Shown here: one piece after another, positions 60,874 to 64,000 of the stretch
Layout: the number at the start of each line of letters is the position of its first letter
How positions within the stretch are numbered: the first letter of the stretch is position 1
Assembly (NCBI GenBank): GCA_946480085.1
Contig: CAMLHZ010000010.1
Span: 62,001-126,000 of the forward strand
From: an uncultured Flavobacteriales bacterium
GTDB taxonomy: Bacteria; Bacteroidota; Bacteroidia; Flavobacteriales; Crocinitomicaceae
Reading direction: 5' to 3'
Length of the DNA: 64,000 nucleotides
The notes under the pieces: generated by a model
The model's database searches: none
Told to the model about the DNA's origin: nothing
Seen by the model: only the letters and a program-made list of their open reading frames with translations
Program-made: the position numbers and the translations under genes

Positions 60874-60913
60874 AGACGCGTGGTCATCGAGCGGAGTCGA
60901 GATGCACGTCTCT
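60874..60913. repeat. REP-like palindromic repeat
   Basis: AGACG...CGTCT arms (60874 and 60907) around TCATCGAGCGGAGTCGAGAT, a near copy of the element at about 13300. Shares its AGACGCG/CGTCTCT arms with the palindrome at 7753-7772. Lies between convergent genes. Confidence 0.65.
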
Positions 60914-62612
60914 ACACGCTTATTTCCTGAAGAATCAATTTTCTCTTCTCCTTCAATTCCATAATCCTGTTCTTCTTACCTTTATCACGAATGTTCTTGG
61001 CAGAAATGGAATAGTATTTATGTTCTGTTTGTAAATAGTCAATCTGAAAATCAATCCACTCTAAATCAGTCATCTTAGACTCCATAGCTTCAATTTCAAC
61101 TCTAAGCTTTTCGGAGACTACATAATAATCAGCACGACCGATATAATCGTGATCGGCATCACACATCAATTGCTCTAAAAGTGTCACTGGCTCTACATTG
61201 CTTGCCGTAACTAAGATCATAGAACGAATGATTTCGATCTGTTCCTTATCATAACCGTAGTTTGGCAGATGCTGTTCCATCAAACGAACACTGTGAAGTT
61301 CGTTTCTATGATAATTGAAAATAAAACCACTGTCATGATACAATGAGGCTGTTCTAAGAAGCATCAATTCATCCTCATTTAAGCCTTCCAATCTACCCAA
61401 TCGAATTGCAGCTTTCTCCACATTCAATGTATGAAACAGGTCATGATAAACCACTTCATCCGGCAAATTGGACTTCAAATAATTGATGATGTTCGAACGC
61501 ATGTGCTCAAAATCTACCGGGGAAATATTACATTTCTTTCGAAGGTTCACATTAGGGAAATTTCCATTTCCATACATGCTGTGATTCGTCTTCAACTGAT
61601 CAAGTGTCAGCATACGCATGGTTCCGCCCCTTTTTTTAATTGGAGTTTCACCCAAATCGGTAAAATCGAAGAACTCTTTTACTTCTTCATATATATTATC
61701 CGTAATAGAGATTTCATCAATTGCACTGAATTGTTGAGCTCGGGCTGCAATGTTCACTGTATCTCCCCATACGTCAAACGAATAACGTTTTGATCCAATA
61801 ATTCCGGCAACCAGAGGTCCGGCATGAATTCCAATTCTAATTTCCCAGAAATCCCGTTTCAAAGCTTTTGCAACTTCCTTTTCATTTCTGATAAAGTTGC
61901 GCATTTCCAAAGCGGCTAAACACGCACGTAAAACAGGCTCTTCATTTTCTTCAGTGACACCAGCCAGCGCCATATATGCATCACCAATGGTTTTGATTTT
62001 CTCCAGTTTATAACGCTCCACTATTTCATCGAAGCGGGTAAAATAATACTCTAGTAATTTTACTAGCTTGAGCGGCTTAATGTTCTTCGACTTTAGAGAG
62101 AAATCAACGAAGTCAGTAAACAACACAACTCCTTTATCAACCCTTTTTGGAGAATATTTTCCATGCTGATTCAAATCCTCCAAAACAGTTCTTGGGAGAA
62201 TATTAGAAAGCAGTTGAGCTATTCGTTGATCCTTATAATAAAGTGATTTGTATACTTCAATCTTCGCCTGAATAAGATAAGGATTGAATGGCTTTTGGAT
62301 AAAATCAACTGCACCACTCGATAATCCTCTCAACAATTTCGGACCTGTTCTTGCATTTTCTGTGATGACAATGCAATACCTATTGTGATTTTCGTTCTGG
62401 ATCAATTCCTTAAAATCGTCCATACTGGTGAATGAAGGTGAATCAATATTTACGAGAATAATCCCAACTTCCTTTCTACTGAGAATAACAGCGGCTTGCT
62501 CAAGATTATCACATTGAAGAAGAATATTTCCTCCTCCGCCAAGAATTTCCTTAAGCGCGTTTTGATCCGATTTTATATCGTCAATAATTAGGATATTGAT
62601 TAACCTCTCCAT
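60912..62612 (-). CDS. Receiver-like / adenylate cyclase / HD-domain fusion
   Basis: A 566-residue protein. Residues 1-115 form a receiver-like domain (NILIIDD, FIQKPF with Lys107), but the phosphate-acceptor position appears to be Asn55 rather than Asp. A coiled linker leads to a class III cyclase (about 155-340): metal Asp167 (FTDFVDFS) and Asp211 (TIGDAYMA), adenine-specifying Lys207 and Asp280 (FDVWGD), transition-state Asn287 and Arg291. This predicts cAMP, not cGMP. The C-terminal part (about 375-566) has an HD-like motif LYHDSGF and DADHD, typical of HD phosphohydrolases. Confidence 0.9.
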   Translation of the reverse strand: MERLINILIIDDIKSDQNALKEILGGGGNILLQCDNLEQAAVILSRKEVGIILVNIDSPSFTSMDDFKELIQNENHNRYCIVITENARTGPKLLRGLSSGAVDFIQKPFNPYLIQAKIEVYKSLYYKDQRIAQLLSNILPRTVLEDLNQHGKYSPKRVDKGVVLFTDFVDFSLKSKNIKPLKLVKLLEYYFTRFDEIVERYKLEKIKTIGDAYMALAGVTEENEEPVLRACLAALEMRNFIRNEKEVAKALKRDFWEIRIGIHAGPLVAGIIGSKRYSFDVWGDTVNIAARAQQFSAIDEISITDNIYEEVKEFFDFTDLGETPIKKRGGTMRMLTLDQLKTNHSMYGNGNFPNVNLRKKCNISPVDFEHMRSNIINYLKSNLPDEVVYHDLFHTLNVEKAAIRLGRLEGLNEDELMLLRTASLYHDSGFIFNYHRNELHSVRLMEQHLPNYGYDKEQIEIIRSMILVTASNVEPVTLLEQLMCDADHDYIGRADYYVVSEKLRVEIEAMESKMTDLEWIDFQIDYLQTEHKYYSISAKNIRDKGKKNRIMELKEKRKLILQEISV

Positions 62613-63083
62613 TTAAAGTCAAGAATTTAATGTGAATATAGTGAAGTAATGATTACGATTGTACGATAGTATGTATTCAATTCGTACGAAGAAGTCGATT
62701 CTTTTCTATTCTATTCATTCTGAAATAACTAATAATGCTCTGAAGTTATTTGATGTTAGTCTTCATCGAATCTTAACATTGTGTATCTTGTTTTTGTAAA
62801 AACGGCTTTCAAATGTTAGACGCTTTTTAGATTCAACTGACTTATGAACTCATTTCAGATTAGAAAATCATACTCTAAGAGCTAACTTTCCAGTATAATC
62901 AAGCAACCATAAAGAGTTCATTGTTTTAGGGATCAGCACATTATTCCTAAAGAGCAACGTATTTCTCTTCAAATAACTACTTAAATTCCAGTATTAACAT
63001 TCCAATCTTAATTGATTTTTTTGATAATAATTTTTTATTAAGACATAATAAATTAAATTTGAGCAAACTTTTTAAAAATAACT
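62613..63083. other. AT-rich divergent intergenic region
   Basis: No gene, RNA or clear repeat. It carries the divergent control regions of the cyclase gene (minus) and the T9SS cargo gene (plus). Only the -7 box at 63053-63060 is recognisable. Confidence 0.6.
63053..63060 (+). promoter_or_regulatory. -7 promoter box (TAAATTTG) of the T9SS cargo gene
   Basis: Perfect TAnnTTTG match, 23 nt before the ATG at 63084. Preceded by very AT-rich sequence, as expected of a strong promoter. Confidence 0.65.
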
Positions 63084-63974
63084 ATGAAAAAACTTTTACT
63101 TTCAGCTTTAGCCTTTTCTACAGTGTTTGCATCAAATGCACAAGTAGATACACTAACTACACACTTCGGTGGTACGCCTACAATTTACACTGATGGTTCA
63201 GGTGGATACGTAGGAGGAAACAACTCTTACGGTGACCTTGCAAAAATGCAATTGTTTGATGCTGGTTACGGTGTAACAAGCGGTGGAACAGTTACTTCTG
63301 TATTGTTATTGGCTCCTATTAAAGTTGCTAACGGTGGAAACTTCCAAGTTGCTATTTGGGGTGATAACGCTGGTCAGCCTGCAAACATTTTATCTCCTTT
63401 AGGAATTGCAAATGTTACGCTTGCTTCAGTTGATACATCTGCTGCTGCTTATGCAGTTGCTAACAACTCAGTAGTTTACAACGTTGCAGTGAACTTCCCA
63501 ACAGCAATTAATATTCCTGCTGGTAACAAGTTTTGGGCTGGTATCGTTTTACCTACAACCAATGGTGATACAATTACTTTAGCAACAACTACAGATGGAG
63601 ATTTCACAGATGCTTCAACACACACAGGTGAAATTCAATCTGCAGGAACTTACTACTCATTTAACGATGGAACAACTGCTACTTGGGGACTTGACGTTGC
63701 ATTGGGAATTTTCCCAGTAGTTAACCTTGTTGCTTCAGTTGAGGAAAACGTAATTGCTTCTTCAGTTTACCCTAACCCGGCAAACGATGAATTGAATATT
63801 CAAGTTGGAAACGAAGTAATCGAAACTGTATCAGTAATTACTTTAGATGGTAAAACTGTAATGAATGCTACTTCTGGAACATTGAATGTTTCTGAATTAA
63901 CAGCTGGAATGTACATGTACAATGTAACAACAAAAGCTGGTAAATTGGCAAAAGGAAACTTCGTTAAGAAATAA
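63084..63974 (+). CDS. Secreted protein with T9SS type A sorting domain, highly codon-biased
   Basis: A 296-residue protein with signal peptide ending ASNAQ. The body (about 20-215) is rich in Thr, Gly, Ala and Val with few charged residues and beta-structure (YTDGSGGYVGGNNSYGDLAKM, GGNFQVAIWGDN). The C-terminal 75 residues (SVYPNPANDELNI, VITLDGKTVMNA, LTAGMYMYNVTTKAGKLAKGNFVKK) are a type A sorting domain. Codon choice is strongly biased (GGT/GGA, GCT, AAC, CCT), unlike nearby genes, pointing to very high expression; it could be an abundant surface or extracellular protein. Confidence 0.88.
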   Translation: MKKLLLSALAFSTVFASNAQVDTLTTHFGGTPTIYTDGSGGYVGGNNSYGDLAKMQLFDAGYGVTSGGTVTSVLLLAPIKVANGGNFQVAIWGDNAGQPANILSPLGIANVTLASVDTSAAAYAVANNSVVYNVAVNFPTAINIPAGNKFWAGIVLPTTNGDTITLATTTDGDFTDASTHTGEIQSAGTYYSFNDGTTATWGLDVALGIFPVVNLVASVEENVIASSVYPNPANDELNIQVGNEVIETVSVITLDGKTVMNATSGTLNVSELTAGMYMYNVTTKAGKLAKGNFVKK

Positions 63975-64000
63975 TTTTCTTTAGAAAACAGGAAGGGTCC

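Noticed and set aside
1..64000. CRISPR array
   Set aside because: No regularly spaced direct repeats with unique spacers; the only tandem arrays are 9-mers.
1..64000. Insertion sequence or prophage
   Set aside because: No transposase, integrase or phage structural genes recognised on either strand.

Overview
The window looks like an ordinary chromosomal stretch of a Bacteroidota bacterium, most likely order Flavobacteriales (a Fluviicola/Crocinitomicaceae-like guess; the genus is inference). Evidence: type IX secretion (T9SS) C-terminal sorting tails, Bacteroidota families (DUF6089, DUF4421, short MenE, LptD/MCE/amidase neighbourhood, HdrB-like Fe-S operon), tRNA genes without encoded CCA, and many copies of the Bacteroidota promoter (TTG, about 19 nt, TAnnTTTG) with little Shine-Dalgarno signal. 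Base composition is AT-rich, more so in a few accessory patches.

Layout. 1-4.6 kb: pyrD (cut by the window edge), an outer-membrane barrel, an ECF-like sigma factor, a di-heme peroxidase and a methyltransferase, all on minus. 4.7-7.75 kb: S9 oligopeptidase and a DUF4421 protein. 7.8-13.1 kb: a six-gene minus operon running amidase, MCE protein, membrane Fe-S protein, HAD-like protein, CCG-domain Fe-S protein, unknown protein. 13.4-19.8 kb: envelope and repair genes (lptD, yqgE, rarA, an LpxL-like acyltransferase, a beta-propeller-like exported protein). 19.8-25.4 kb: thioredoxin-like, MenE-like, J-domain, smpB, DUF6962-like, recR, mscL, RRM protein. 25.5-27.6 kb: a four-gene cluster of unknown exported or structural proteins, with a broken T9SS tail just downstream. 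27.8-31.8 kb: HxlR regulator with divergent Gfo/Idh/MocA oxidoreductase, cupin and Crp genes between two long imperfect repeats, and ssrA (tmRNA) on minus. 31.8-51.5 kb: a mixture of unknown exported proteins, VOC/EVE/MarR/esterase cluster, leucine-rich T9SS cargo, an ice-binding (DUF3494) lipoprotein, GNAT-nitrilase fusion, S15 peptidase, CorA, a truncated pyruvate-kinase-like protein, HutD and SUMF1-domain proteins.

51.8-55.9 kb is the most island-like stretch: tRNA-Lys(TTT), then very AT-rich genes (a 90-residue protein, an OLD-type ABC ATPase fused to a TOPRIM domain, and two unknown proteins), bounded by sequences resembling the tRNA-Lys 3' end and its trailer hairpin. I read it as a small integrated element carrying a candidate anti-phage system; no integrase is visible. 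tRNA-Ala(GGC) follows, with a partial copy of its own 3' end downstream. 56.3-64 kb: thioesterase, LuxR-type response regulator, sigma factor with a likely anti-sigma protein, a receiver-adenylate cyclase-HD protein, and a strongly codon-biased T9SS cargo.

Two themes run through the window. First, five genes have the -7 promoter box ending exactly 4 nt before the start codon, which predicts leaderless mRNAs. Second, several intergenic repeat families (REP-like palindromes, tandem 9-mers, and a composite repeat beside stable-RNA trailers) sit between genes. All family names are from recognition of sequence motifs; no database search was run.
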